This document shows positions 42,899 to 51,366 of a stretch of DNA of 64,000 bases, piece after piece. Both the position numbers and the translations under genes were made by a program. The stretch's first letter is position 1. Every line of letters starts with the position of its first letter. Source of the DNA: Bradyrhizobium sp. CSS354 (GTDB lineage: Bacteria; Pseudomonadota; Alphaproteobacteria; Rhizobiales; Xanthobacteraceae); NCBI RefSeq assembly GCF_029051725.1, contig NZ_JAACFU010000015.1, positions 1-64,000 of the forward strand, in the 5' to 3' direction. Below the pieces are notes generated by a model. That model ran no database searches and was not told the DNA's origin. It was given only the letters and a program-made list of their open reading frames with translations.

Positions 42899-44077
42899 AT
42901 GTCAGACGATGTCGTCATCGTCAGCGCCGCCCGCACCCCGGTCGGAAGCTTCAACGGAGCGTTCGCAACCCTTCCCGCCCATGATCTCGGGGCCATCGCC
43001 ATCAAGGCCGCGCTGGAGCGCGGCGGCATCGAGCCCGGCCGGGTCTCCGAAGTCATCATGGGCCAGATCCTGACCGCCGCCCAAGGCCAGAACCCGGCCC
43101 GTCAGGCTTCGATCAATGCCGGCATCCCGGTCGAGAGCCCGGCCTGGGGCGTCAACCAGCTCTGCGGCTCGGGTCTGCGCACCGTTGCGCTCGGCTATCA
43201 GGCGCTGCTCAACGGCGATTCCGAGATCGTGGTCGCCGGCGGGCAGGAATCCATGAGCATGGCTCCGCACGCCCAGTATCTGCGTGGCGGCGTCAAGATG
43301 GGTGCAGTCGAATTCATCGACACCATGATCAAGGACGGCCTGTGGGACGCCTTCAACGGCTATCACATGGGCAACACCGCCGAGAACGTCGCGCGGCAGT
43401 GGCAGATCACCCGCGCCCAGCAGGACGAGTTCGCGGTCGCCTCGCAGCAGAAGGCGGAGGCCGCGCAGAAGGCCGGTAAATTCAACGACGAAATCGTTCC
43501 CGTCACCATCAAGGGACGCAAGGGCGATGTCGTCGTCAGCGCCGACGAATATCCGCGCCATGGCGCAACGGTCGACGCGATGGCGAAGCTCCGTCCCGCG
43601 TTCGAGAAGGACGGCACGGTCACCGCGGGCTCTGCGTCCGGCATCAATGACGGCGCTGCCGCCGTCGTGCTGATGACCGCCAGGCAAGCCGCCAAGGAAG
43701 GCAAGAAGCCGCTCGCGCGCATCGTGTCCTGGGCGCAGGCGGGCGTCGATCCGAAGATCATGGGCTCTGGCCCGATCCCGGCCTCGCGCGCCGCGCTGAA
43801 GAAGGCCGGCTGGAATGTCGGCGATCTCGACCTGATCGAGGCCAACGAAGCCTTCGCGGCGCAGGCCTGTGCGGTCAACAAGGATCTCGGCTGGGATACT
43901 TCCAAGGTCAACGTCAACGGCGGCGCGATCGCGATCGGCCATCCGGTCGGCGCCTCCGGCGCGCGCGTTCTGGTGACACTGCTGCACGAAATGCAGAAGC
44001 GCGATTCGAAGAAGGGGCTCGCCACGCTGTGCATCGGCGGCGGCATGGGTATCGCGATGTGTGTGGCGCGCGACTGA
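42899..44077 (+). CDS. phaA: Acetyl-CoA acetyltransferase (beta-ketothiolase)
   Basis: 392-residue thiolase condensing two acetyl-CoA to acetoacetyl-CoA, first step of PHB synthesis. The acylated Cys is in NQLCGSGLRTV, the His in AIGHPVGASGAR and the second Cys in LCIGGGMGIAM. The ATG at 42899 has AGGAG six bases upstream; ATG 42893 overlaps that site. phaB lies 240 bases further on, behind a terminator, so the two are probably separately controlled. The synthase gene phaC is not in the window. Confidence 0.95.
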   Translation: MSDDVVIVSAARTPVGSFNGAFATLPAHDLGAIAIKAALERGGIEPGRVSEVIMGQILTAAQGQNPARQASINAGIPVESPAWGVNQLCGSGLRTVALGYQALLNGDSEIVVAGGQESMSMAPHAQYLRGGVKMGAVEFIDTMIKDGLWDAFNGYHMGNTAENVARQWQITRAQQDEFAVASQQKAEAAQKAGKFNDEIVPVTIKGRKGDVVVSADEYPRHGATVDAMAKLRPAFEKDGTVTAGSASGINDGAAAVVLMTARQAAKEGKKPLARIVSWAQAGVDPKIMGSGPIPASRAALKKAGWNVGDLDLIEANEAFAAQACAVNKDLGWDTSKVNVNGGAIAIGHPVGASGARVLVTLLHEMQKRDSKKGLATLCIGGGMGIAMCVARD

Positions 44078-44097
44078 GATAGTTGACGCATCATTTG

Positions 44098-44137
44098 CGC
44101 GTGCGCTGCACGCGTTGCTGAGTGCGTTGCACGCGAT
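44098..44137. promoter_or_regulatory. Paired TGC-N3-GCA sites, PhaR operator candidate
   Basis: Two 16-base direct repeats, GTGCGCTGCACGCGTT at 44101 and GTGCGTTGCACGCGAT at 44122, differ at two positions and are offset by exactly 21 bases, about two helical turns. Each holds TGC-N3-GCA; the first extends to CGCGTGC-GCT-GCACGCG. PhaR sites described in other alphaproteobacteria have the form CTGC-N3/4-GCAG. PhaR binding here is inferred. Confidence 0.55.
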
Positions 44138-44197
44138 TAAAAAGGCAGCGGTTGCAAATCAAATATTCTTCGCAACCGTACAAGCCTCGACTAAAGA

Positions 44198-44230
44198 GAA
44201 ACGCCCGGCTCGACGCCGGGCGTTTTGTTC
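44198..44230 (+). terminator. Rho-independent terminator after phaA
   Basis: A perfect 9-base stem, ACGCCCGGC with GCCGGGCGT, closes a 5-base loop (44201-44223) and is followed by TTTGTTCTT, with A-rich sequence on the left side. Confidence 0.9.
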
Positions 44231-44317
44231 TTGATGTCCGTCAAACGTCCCCCATAATCCGCACTTAAAAACGATCACTCAGAAACGTCCGAAGAGTCCA
44301 AGGGAAGGAAATACGAT

Positions 44318-45043
44318 ATGGCACGTGTTGCATTGGTGACGGGTGGTACGCGGGGCATCGGAGCTGCAATCAGCAAGGCGCTGAAGGCGGCTGGCTACAA
44401 GGTTGCGGCGAGCTATGCCGGCAATGATGCGGCGGCGGAGAAGTTCAAGGCCGAGACCGGCATCGCGGTCTACAAATGGGACGTCAGCAATTTCGATGCC
44501 TGCGCCGAGGGCGTGAAGAAGGTCGAGGCCGAGGTCGGCCCGATCGACGTGCTCGTCAACAATGCCGGCATCACCCGCGACACCGCCTTCCACAAGATGA
44601 CCCTCGAGCAGTGGAACGCTGTCATCAATACCAACCTCGGTTCGCTGTTCAACATGACGCGTCCAATCATTGAAGGCATGCGTGCGCGCAAGTTCGGTCG
44701 CATCATCTCGATCTCTTCGATCAACGGCCAAAAGGGACAGTTCGGCCAGGTCAACTATTCCGCGGCGAAGGCCGGTGACATCGGTTTCACCAAGGCGCTC
44801 GCGCTCGAGAACGCCAAGGGCGGCATCACCGTCAACGCGATCTGTCCCGGCTACATCAACACCGAAATGGTGCAGGCCGTGCCAAAGGACGTCCTGGAAA
44901 AGAACGTGATCCCGCAGATCCCGGTGAACCGGCTCGGTGAACCGGAAGAGATCGCGCGCGCGGTCGTGTTCCTGGCGGCGGATGAGGCCGGCTTCATGAC
45001 CGGCTCGACGCTGACCATCAACGGCGGCCAATACCAAGCCTGA
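44318..45043 (+). CDS. phaB: Acetoacetyl-CoA reductase
   Basis: 241-residue short-chain dehydrogenase reducing acetoacetyl-CoA to (R)-3-hydroxybutyryl-CoA with NADPH. The cofactor loop is TGGTRGIG, followed by VNNAGITRD, catalytic Ser in ISISSINGQKGQFGQ, and YSAAKAG with the Tyr-xxx-Lys pair. GGKIGQ-like PHB reductase features and the length support PhaB over general SDRs. AAGGGAAGGA precedes the ATG. It supplies monomer for a PHA synthase located outside the window. Confidence 0.95.
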   Translation: MARVALVTGGTRGIGAAISKALKAAGYKVAASYAGNDAAAEKFKAETGIAVYKWDVSNFDACAEGVKKVEAEVGPIDVLVNNAGITRDTAFHKMTLEQWNAVINTNLGSLFNMTRPIIEGMRARKFGRIISISSINGQKGQFGQVNYSAAKAGDIGFTKALALENAKGGITVNAICPGYINTEMVQAVPKDVLEKNVIPQIPVNRLGEPEEIARAVVFLAADEAGFMTGSTLTINGGQYQA

Positions 45044-45124
45044 TGACGCCAATTCTCTCGGCTGGACGTCGCTGAGCCAAATGCCTGTAGCTTCAGGCGC
45101 GACAAGGCGATAGTGAAGACGAAA

Positions 45125-45147
45125 ATGCCCGGCCTTGTGCCGGGCAT
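45125..45147 (+). terminator. Hairpin after phaB
   Basis: ATGCCCGGC and GCCGGGCAT form a perfect 9-base stem with a CTTGT loop, 81 bases past the phaB stop and 26 bases before the exporter gene. Followed by AAACG instead of a T run, so an imperfect intrinsic terminator. Confidence 0.6.
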
Positions 45148-45172
45148 AAACGTCCTCAGAGCCTTTTGATCG

Positions 45173-46042
45173 ATGACTCCCCGCACGGCAACGCTGATCG
45201 GACTGACCGCGATCCTGATGTGGTCGCTGCTGTCAGTGATGACGGTGGCGACCGGAAAAATCCCGGCGTTCCAGCTCGCCGCGATGACGTTCGCGATCGG
45301 CGGTCTGGTCGGCCTGCTCACTTGGATCGGCCGCGGCGAGGCGGCCAAAAGCCTGCGTCAGCCGCTGGCCGTGTGGACCGTCGGTGTGGGCGGACTGTTC
45401 GGCTATCACGCGCTGTATTTCCTCGCGCTGCGTTTCGCGCCGCCGGCGGAAGCGGGTTTGCTCAACTACCTCTGGCCGCTCCTGATCGTGCTGTTCTCGT
45501 CGTTGCTGCCGGGCGAGCGGCTGGCCGCGCATCACATCGTCGGCGCCATGCTCGGCCTCGTCGGCACCGTGCTGCTGTTCGCCGGCAACACCTCCGGCTT
45601 CACACCGGAGCAATTGCCGGGATTGGCCGCGGCCTTCATCGCAGCGTTCGTGTGGGCAACCTATTCGGTGCTGTCGCGGCGCTTGAAGGCAGTGCCGACC
45701 GATGCGGTCGCCGGATTCTGCCTCGCCACCGCGGTGCTTGCCGCGCTGATGCATGGACTGCTTGAAACCACCGTATGGCCGGACACCACGCTGCAATGGC
45801 TTTCCGTCATCGCGCTCGGCATCGGTCCCGTCGGTGCTGCGTTCTACGCCTGGGACATCGGCATGAAGCGCGGCGACATCCGCGTGCTCGGCGCCGCCTC
45901 CTATGCGACGCCGCTGCTCTCAACCGGCTTCCTCATCGCCGCGGGGTTTGCCAATGCTAGCGCCAACATCGCCATCGCCGCGATCCTGATCGCCGGCGGC
46001 GGCCTGATCGCCGCGAAGGACATGGTGCTGCGGAAGCGATGA
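45173..46042 (+). CDS. EamA/DMT-family transporter, YddG-like
   Basis: 289-residue protein with ten predicted membrane helices in two EamA halves. The N-terminus TPRTATLIGLTAILMWS resembles YddG-type aromatic amino acid exporters, as do ALYFLALRFAPPAEAGLLNY and the ends of helices 8 and 9. The likely role is export of amino acids or other metabolites. A small secreted protein gene overlaps its stop by four bases (ATGA). Confidence 0.85.
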   Translation: MTPRTATLIGLTAILMWSLLSVMTVATGKIPAFQLAAMTFAIGGLVGLLTWIGRGEAAKSLRQPLAVWTVGVGGLFGYHALYFLALRFAPPAEAGLLNYLWPLLIVLFSSLLPGERLAAHHIVGAMLGLVGTVLLFAGNTSGFTPEQLPGLAAAFIAAFVWATYSVLSRRLKAVPTDAVAGFCLATAVLAALMHGLLETTVWPDTTLQWLSVIALGIGPVGAAFYAWDIGMKRGDIRVLGAASYATPLLSTGFLIAAGFANASANIAIAAILIAGGGLIAAKDMVLRKR

Positions 46043-46317
46043 GGCGCTCGTTCGCCATACTGCTGATCTCGATGCTCACAGCTCCGGGCGCCGTGGCGCA
46101 AGTCAGCGCGGCGCCCGAAACATTCACCGGCGTTTATCGGAACGAGCACGCGAATGGCCGGCCCGAGACCGTTACGATAAGCGATGGAAAATCCTTCATT
46201 GAATTGACAGAGGAAGATTATCGAGCCGGTGGTTATCGGCCGGCCTATGAGAGGCTTCCGGCGAGGTTTGTTCGTCGAATACCCGTGCGGAAGCCCACTC
46301 CAGCCGACCAGGATTGA
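46039..46317 (+). CDS. Small secreted protein, unknown function
   Basis: 92-residue protein with a signal peptide ending near residue 24 (PGAVAQVSA). The mature part of about 70 residues contains TFTGVYRNEHANGRPETVTI and a basic C-terminus, with no Cys. It overlaps the exporter gene by four bases (ATGA), which indicates translational coupling. No family recognised. Convergent with the flavin reductase gene, with seven bases between. Confidence 0.65.
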   Translation: MRRSFAILLISMLTAPGAVAQVSAAPETFTGVYRNEHANGRPETVTISDGKSFIELTEEDYRAGGYRPAYERLPARFVRRIPVRKPTPADQD

Positions 46318-46324
46318 TCCGCAG

Positions 46325-47008
46325 CTAAAGCGCCGGCTGCCAACCCGGCGGCCGATACATCGCCTCCGGAATCTGTCCGAGTTCGGAGCGCTGCAAGCGT
46401 TGTGGCATTAGGCCGTAGAACTCCTGGAAGCTGAGGATCAGCGGCCGCCATTTGTCCGGATCGATGCGGTTGCTTGCACCGTCCATCATGATGTTGGGAT
46501 GCGCATGCACGCGGGTAATGCGGACCTCGATCGCGGCCAGATGGCCGCGAAAGACCTGATCGTCCTGCGCCATCTCGTGCATATGCGCGACCTTGGCTTC
46601 CATCTGCACGGGGCACTCGGCCGCGCGTGGTGCGCCGACCGTTTCGCCTGCCAGCGCTGTCAATCCGCAAACGCTGAACTTGTCCTTTTCGTGCCGATAG
46701 CCGCGATAGAGTTTGCCGGGCGGCACCGGAGCCGATCCCGTGGTCCGTGCGAGGCGATCGACCGCGGCTACGAGATCGGCGGACGGCAGATTGAGCACGC
46801 ATTCGCCCGTGCGAATCATGTTCTCGGTGGTCTTGGAATTTCGGGCCAGTCCCAGCATGCAGCGCCACCCGACCCACCATGCCGACGACATCGGCGCGAG
46901 ATTGGAAGTGCCGTCTTCATTGGTTGAGCCGATGAGGACGACGGGCGTGCCGAAATACAAAATGGCCGGGTCGATCTGGACGGCGGCGGGGCCGAGTGTT
47001 CCGTGCAT
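46325..47008 (-). CDS. Flavin reductase domain protein
   Basis: 227-residue FMN-binding protein of the flavin reductase-like (flavoredoxin/FlaRed) superfamily. The fold opens with PVVLIGSTNEDGTSNLAPMSSAWWVGWRC and continues with NSKTTENMIRTGECVLNLP, a typical isoalloxazine-binding region. It may reduce flavin for a monooxygenase or act on a quinone-like substrate; no partner is adjacent. Single gene. Confidence 0.85.
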   Translation of the reverse strand: MHGTLGPAAVQIDPAILYFGTPVVLIGSTNEDGTSNLAPMSSAWWVGWRCMLGLARNSKTTENMIRTGECVLNLPSADLVAAVDRLARTTGSAPVPPGKLYRGYRHEKDKFSVCGLTALAGETVGAPRAAECPVQMEAKVAHMHEMAQDDQVFRGHLAAIEVRITRVHAHPNIMMDGASNRIDPDKWRPLILSFQEFYGLMPQRLQRSELGQIPEAMYRPPGWQPAL

Positions 47009-47083
47009 CGTGCGCTCCTGTTCGCTGGAAGCGCTGTCCTAAGGCGTGACGCGGACCGAACCCACCCGATTCCAGATTGAGAT

Positions 47084-47506
47084 TCAGGGCTCCCAGCCCT
47101 TCGGCGCGAGCTCGAACTTGGCGAACTCGAAGGCGGGTGCCACGGTGCAGCCGACCAGGGTCCACTCGCCGGTGGTCTCCGCCGTCTGCCACGCATCGGC
47201 CGGCACGATCGCCTGTGGCCGCTCGCCGTTCAACAGATCCGTGCCGAGCCGCACCTCGTGCTGCGAGCAGCCGTCGTGCGCGATGCGCAGCGTCAGCGGG
47301 CTGCCGGCGTAATAGTGCCAGCTCTCGACAGCATCGATGCGATGCCAGTGCGAGCGCTCGCCGCGCGCCAGCAGGAAGTAGATGAGCGTCGAGCGCGCGC
47401 GGCCGTTGAGGTCCGTGGTTTGGTCGCGAAACGTCTCGCGATAGTGCCCGCCTTCGGGATGCGGTCGGAGTTCAAGGCGCGCGATGATCTCGGCTGCGGT
47501 CGGCAT
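47084..47506 (-). CDS. Cupin DUF985 family protein
   Basis: 140-residue cupin of the DUF985 family. Cupin motif 1 appears as HPEGGHYRETFRD followed by SHWHRIDAVESWHYY and the second half contains VPADAWQTAE, which are conserved in the family. The metal and substrate are unknown. It sits 24 bases from gloB on the same strand and may be co-transcribed with it. Confidence 0.88.
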   Translation of the reverse strand: MPTAAEIIARLELRPHPEGGHYRETFRDQTTDLNGRARSTLIYFLLARGERSHWHRIDAVESWHYYAGSPLTLRIAHDGCSQHEVRLGTDLLNGERPQAIVPADAWQTAETTGEWTLVGCTVAPAFEFAKFELAPKGWEP

Positions 47507-47529
47507 TGATCCCCGTCAGGATTTGCTCT

Positions 47530-48297
47530 TCAAGACTTGTTCTTGCGCTCGCGCAGTTCGCCGAACACCGCGGTGGCATCCGCGCCCTTCATGTGCAGCC
47601 TGGCTGCGATCGACGGTTCGTCGGCGCGTAGGAACACGTTTGTCCGCTTCTCGTCACCGAGCAGCGAGGGAATGGTCGGTTTGTTCTCGGCCCGCAGCCT
47701 CGCCACCTCCGCCGCGCGCGCCTGCAGCGCCGCATTGTCGGGATCGACGGTCAGCGCGAACTTGACGTTGGACGCCGTGTATTCATGGCCGCAATAGAGC
47801 TTGAAGTCGTCGGGCAGGGCACGCAGCTTCAGAAGCGAATCCCACATCATCGGATAGGTGCCCTCGAACACGCGGCCGCAGCCGATCGAGAACAGCGTGT
47901 CGGCGGCGAACAGCGCTTTCTCGGTGTCGAACACGTAGGAGATGTGGTCGAGCGTGTGGCCGGGCGTCTCCAGTACACGCCCCAGCAAGCTGCCGACCTT
48001 GACGATTTCGGCATTGGCGACGCGCAGGTCAACGTCTGCGATCTTAGTCGTCTTGTCATGCGGCGCGACGACGCGGCAATTGTATTTCTGCTTGAGTTCG
48101 GCGACCCCGCCGACATGATCGCCATGATGATGGGTGATCAGGATGTCGGTGAGCTGCCAACCCTCGCGCTCGAGCGCCTTCAGGATGGGACCGGCCTCCG
48201 GCGCGTCGATCGACGCCGTCGCCTTGGTTTCCACATCGTGGATCAGATAACCGAAATTGTCGTTTAAACAGGTAAAAGTACGAATTTCGGCGGCCAT
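47530..48297 (-). CDS. gloB: Hydroxyacylglutathione hydrolase (glyoxalase II)
   Basis: 255-residue MBL-fold thioesterase that splits S-lactoylglutathione into lactate and glutathione, completing methylglyoxal detoxification. The metal motif is THHHGDHVGG, with further ligands in PGHTLDH, FAADTLF and YCGHEYT. The C-terminal substrate-binding region is present. Start at ATG 48297 gives the family length; the longer frame to 49158 runs antisense through the neighbouring methyltransferase and is rejected. Confidence 0.95.
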   Translation of the reverse strand: MAAEIRTFTCLNDNFGYLIHDVETKATASIDAPEAGPILKALEREGWQLTDILITHHHGDHVGGVAELKQKYNCRVVAPHDKTTKIADVDLRVANAEIVKVGSLLGRVLETPGHTLDHISYVFDTEKALFAADTLFSIGCGRVFEGTYPMMWDSLLKLRALPDDFKLYCGHEYTASNVKFALTVDPDNAALQARAAEVARLRAENKPTIPSLLGDEKRTNVFLRADEPSIAARLHMKGADATAVFGELRERKNKS

Positions 48298-48405
48298 GTC
48301 ATCTCCATCGCGCTCAGCTCCGTCAGACAAATATGGCGTTAACGTTGCGCAGGCAATGCAATATTCCGCGCGCGGGGGCCGCCTCGTGCATGTTACATTG
48401 CGGTC

Positions 48406-49152
48406 ATGACCATTGATGTCGTTGACCTCCGCGAGTTCTACTCCCGTCGCCTCGGGATTGTGGCGCGGCAAATGATCAATCGCGGCATTCGGGAGCGCTG
48501 GCCGCGCGTCGACGGCCAGCGCGTGCTCGGCTTCGGCTATCCCACGCCCTATCTCGGGTTGTTCCGCGAGGATGCGGAGCGCTGCATTGCCTTCATGCCG
48601 TCGGCCCAGGGCGTCCTGAAATGGCCGACGGGACGGCCGGCGCTCGCCTCGCTGGTGGATGAGTTCTCGATGCCGCTTCCCGACGCCGCGGTCGATCGCA
48701 TCCTGCTGGTCCATGCATTGGAAATGTCGGACGATCCGGCCGCGCTGCTGCGCGAGGTGTGGCGCGTGCTGTCGCCGTCCGGCCGCATGATTGCGGTCAT
48801 CCCGAACCGGCGCGGGGTGTGGACCCGCACCGACAGTACGCCGTTCGGTCACGGCCGGCCCTATTCGCGCTCGCAGATCACCGACCTGTTGCGCCAGACC
48901 TGGTTCACCCCGACCACTTGGGGCGAGGCGCTGTTCATGCCGCCTTATGCCGGCGGCTGGGTGCTGAAATCCGCGCAGATGTGGGAGCGCGCCGGCGCCG
49001 CGCTGTCGCTGCCCTTTGCCGGCGTGCACATCGTCGAGGCGACCAAGCAGGTCTACCGCGCGATCCCCGCCAAGCGCGAGCGGGCGCGGCTGATTCCCTC
49101 GCTGGCGAAGCCGGTGCTGGTACCGTCCTCGACGACGGCGACGCGCAGCTAA
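48406..49152 (+). CDS. SAM-dependent methyltransferase, class I
   Basis: 248-residue methyltransferase divergent from gloB. The segment around VLGFGYPTPYLGLF is the cofactor region (a weak motif I), and ILLVHALEMSDDPAALLREVWRVLSPSGRM matches the usual post-motif pattern. It is annotated as methyltransferase type 11 in related genomes. The pairing with gloB is conserved in Bradyrhizobium as far as I recall, but the substrate is unknown. Confidence 0.82.
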   Translation: MTIDVVDLREFYSRRLGIVARQMINRGIRERWPRVDGQRVLGFGYPTPYLGLFREDAERCIAFMPSAQGVLKWPTGRPALASLVDEFSMPLPDAAVDRILLVHALEMSDDPAALLREVWRVLSPSGRMIAVIPNRRGVWTRTDSTPFGHGRPYSRSQITDLLRQTWFTPTTWGEALFMPPYAGGWVLKSAQMWERAGAALSLPFAGVHIVEATKQVYRAIPAKRERARLIPSLAKPVLVPSSTTATRS

Positions 49153-49157
49153 AAACA

Positions 49158-49184
49158 AATCGTCCCGGACATGCCGGGACGATT
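49158..49184. terminator. Bidirectional terminator between methyltransferase and DUF4167 genes
   Basis: An 11-base stem, AATCGTCCCGG with CCGGGACGATT, closes a 5-base loop. The A-rich left flank (AAAAACA) gives a T run for the minus-strand transcript of the DUF4167 gene. Confidence 0.75.
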
Positions 49185-49223
49185 CAGGTCAGGGTATCTG
49201 GCGCAAGATGTCCGGCGAAAGGT

Positions 49224-50015
49224 TTACTCGCCGGGGGCCACTTCGTCGCTCGAGGCGGCCGGAGCGGCTTCGCGCTCGGGGCGCGGGCCATTCGGCCGGC
49301 GGCGCCGCCGCGGAAAGCGCTCGCCACCACCACCCTCGAAGCCGGCCTGGCCGGGCGCGCCACCGCTCACCTGCGGTTGCGGGCCGGTGATGAAAGAGGG
49401 CAGCCGATCGACGCTGACAGCGTCGGCGACGACGGGCTGGGGCTGATTCAGCGGCAGCGGTTGCGGCTGGGGCTGATATTGCGGCTGCGGACGATGGTCG
49501 CGTTCGCGATGCTCGCGCGGCTGCTGGTTGTCGCGCTGATAGTGGTTGTCGCGGGGCTGATGATCACGCGGTTGATGATCGCGCGGGCCGTCGCGGTCGC
49601 GCGTGAAGGGCTGCGGCGGCGGCTGTGGGACAAAGCCCGGCTCCTGGCCGAAATTCGAGAAATTCTCGCCGTCGTCCTCGCCGTCGTCGCCGCTGCTATT
49701 GCTGATGGGCTCATCGCCGCGCGGCTGCTGGTTCTGCCGGAACTGTTCCTGAGCCGTCGCGATCAGGCGAAAATAATGCTCGGCATGCTGGTAGTAGTTC
49801 TCGGCCGCAACGGGGTCTCCGGAGGAGCGCGCGTCGCGCGCGAGCTGGAGATACTTTTCAGCAATATGCGAAGCCGTGCCGCGGATCTTGATGTCGGGTC
49901 CGTTGGACTCGTAGACCCGGGTCATCGGGTTCTGGCCGCGCCGGTTATTATTGTTGTTATTGTTATTATTATTGTTGCGGTTGCGCATCCGCTGCTTGTT
50001 CTGACCGTTTCTCAT
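49224..50015 (-). CDS. DUF4167 protein with polyasparagine tract
   Basis: 263-residue alphaproteobacterial protein. An Arg/Asn-rich start carries 11 consecutive Asn, then the conserved DUF4167 domain (GPDIKIRGTASHIAEKYLQLARDARSSGDPVAAENYYQHAEHYFRLI, residues about 40-90), followed by a low-complexity Gln/Pro/Arg/Asp/His region and a basic Arg-Pro end. The composition suggests RNA association, not shown. It follows prmC in transcription order, after a 462-base gap, a synteny widely kept in this class. Confidence 0.85.
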   Translation of the reverse strand: MRNGQNKQRMRNRNNNNNNNNNNNRRGQNPMTRVYESNGPDIKIRGTASHIAEKYLQLARDARSSGDPVAAENYYQHAEHYFRLIATAQEQFRQNQQPRGDEPISNSSGDDGEDDGENFSNFGQEPGFVPQPPPQPFTRDRDGPRDHQPRDHQPRDNHYQRDNQQPREHRERDHRPQPQYQPQPQPLPLNQPQPVVADAVSVDRLPSFITGPQPQVSGGAPGQAGFEGGGGERFPRRRRRPNGPRPEREAAPAASSDEVAPGE

Positions 50016-50477
50016 GTCCTGCCTTTAATTCCAGCCCTAAAGGTTGCACGCATTACTGATTGCCGAGAGTGACCTGGTGACAGCGGTTCACATCGCTTGC
50101 GCGCAACCGCACGCAAGAGCGGATTGATCCCTGCCGATGTTCGTCGACCGTCGCGTTCAACAAAAGACGCGTTCCCCACCGCCAGCATCCATCGCCAGCG
50201 AACCCATTCATATCGCCTGCCGAAACAAGCCCTGCTTTGTTGCGTAAGTCTTCAAGCGCAATATCAGGCTTTCGTTCACGTTGCGGTCGGTAAGCAGCGC
50301 AGCTCAAATGGCCATCGCGCTCAACAGGACCTGCGGCTTGGAACCATTATCAGTAAGCTCTCGCCCGAGAGCCCGGCTTTCGCCCGTAGGTCTACGGGGC
50401 CGGCACCGATGTGTTGATCGGAAGGTAGTCGTTCCCAAGGGATATTCCAAGAGGTTTTTTGCAGCCCAATCCGGCTT
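50016..50477. other. Long gene-free region upstream of DUF4167
   Basis: 462 bases between prmC and the DUF4167 gene, both on the minus strand. No convincing gene is found; an 84-codon frame at 50053-50307 has no ribosome site or recognisable domain. Expected content is the DUF4167 promoter and leader, and possibly a non-coding RNA. Around 50377-50393 there is a small inverted repeat, GCCCGTAG and CTACGGGGC. Confidence 0.4.
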
Positions 50478-51359
50478 TTATGGGGGCATTTTCCGGGCCG
50501 AAACCGCCCGCGGTATGCCCGCCAGATCGGCCTTGGGCGGCCTGTCCACGACCAACGCGGCAGCCGTCATCAAGGTTTCAATATTCCGGGCCTGGCCCTG
50601 TCCGGCCTCGACGATCAGTGCTCCGCCGGGGGCGAGACGTTCAGCCGCCTGCGGGATCAGGGCCCGATAGGCGTCGTAACCGTCATTGCCGCCATCGAGC
50701 GCCAGATGTGGATCGTGCTCGCGCACCTCGATGCTCAGTTTCGGAATTTCGGCCGACGAGATGTAGGGCGGGTTCGACACGATGAGATCGAACGGGCCGC
50801 GGAGCGCGGCTGCGTAGGAGCAGGCGACGAAGCTGGCGCGGTCGGCGAGGCCCAGAGCCGCGGCGTTGTCTCTGGCGGTCTTGAGCGCGGTCAGACTGAG
50901 ATCGGTGCCGACGCCGGAGGCGCCGGGAATTTCGTGCAGCAACGCGAGCAGGATGGCGCCGGATCCGGTGCCGATATCAGCGATGCGGATCTGATGAGAG
51001 GCTTGCCGCTCGCGAAGGATTTCGAGCGCGAGTTCGACCACGGTCTCGGTATCGGGACGCGGCACCAGCGTTGCTTCCGACAGACGAAACGGCAGGCCCC
51101 AGAATTCACGTGTGCCGAGAATGCGGGCGACCGGCTCGCCGGCGATGCGGCGCCCGGCATATTGCGCGAGCCGCGACGTCTCGGCTTCCGCGAGCAGGCG
51201 GGCGGCCTGCGCGATGAGGCCCGTGAGATCAAGTCCGAGTGCCGCGCCGAGCAGGATACGCGCGTCGAGCTCGGCTTCTTCGAGCTGCGCCGATCTCAGT
51301 TGCGCGGCCAGCGCGCGCCGCGCGCTCTCAACGGATAATCCGGTGAAGGGATTGCTCAC
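50478..51359 (-). CDS. prmC: Protein-(glutamine-N5) methyltransferase, release factor-specific
   Basis: 293-residue SAM-dependent methyltransferase that methylates the Gln of the GGQ motif in release factors. The cofactor motif is ADIGTGSGAILLAL and the catalytic motif NPPYI is in DLIVSNPPYISSAE. An N-terminal helical domain with FWGLPFRLSEATLVPRPDTE matches HemK/PrmC. It starts seven bases after the prfA stop, so substrate and modifier are co-expressed. Confidence 0.95.
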   Translation of the reverse strand: MSNPFTGLSVESARRALAAQLRSAQLEEAELDARILLGAALGLDLTGLIAQAARLLAEAETSRLAQYAGRRIAGEPVARILGTREFWGLPFRLSEATLVPRPDTETVVELALEILRERQASHQIRIADIGTGSGAILLALLHEIPGASGVGTDLSLTALKTARDNAAALGLADRASFVACSYAAALRGPFDLIVSNPPYISSAEIPKLSIEVREHDPHLALDGGNDGYDAYRALIPQAAERLAPGGALIVEAGQGQARNIETLMTAAALVVDRPPKADLAGIPRAVSARKMPP

Positions 51360-51366
51360 GCGCCGG

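Noticed and set aside
50053..50307. 84-codon frame in the DUF4167 leader
   Set aside because: No ribosome site, no recognisable domain and no repeat of composition seen in neighbouring genes. Conservation would be needed to revive it.
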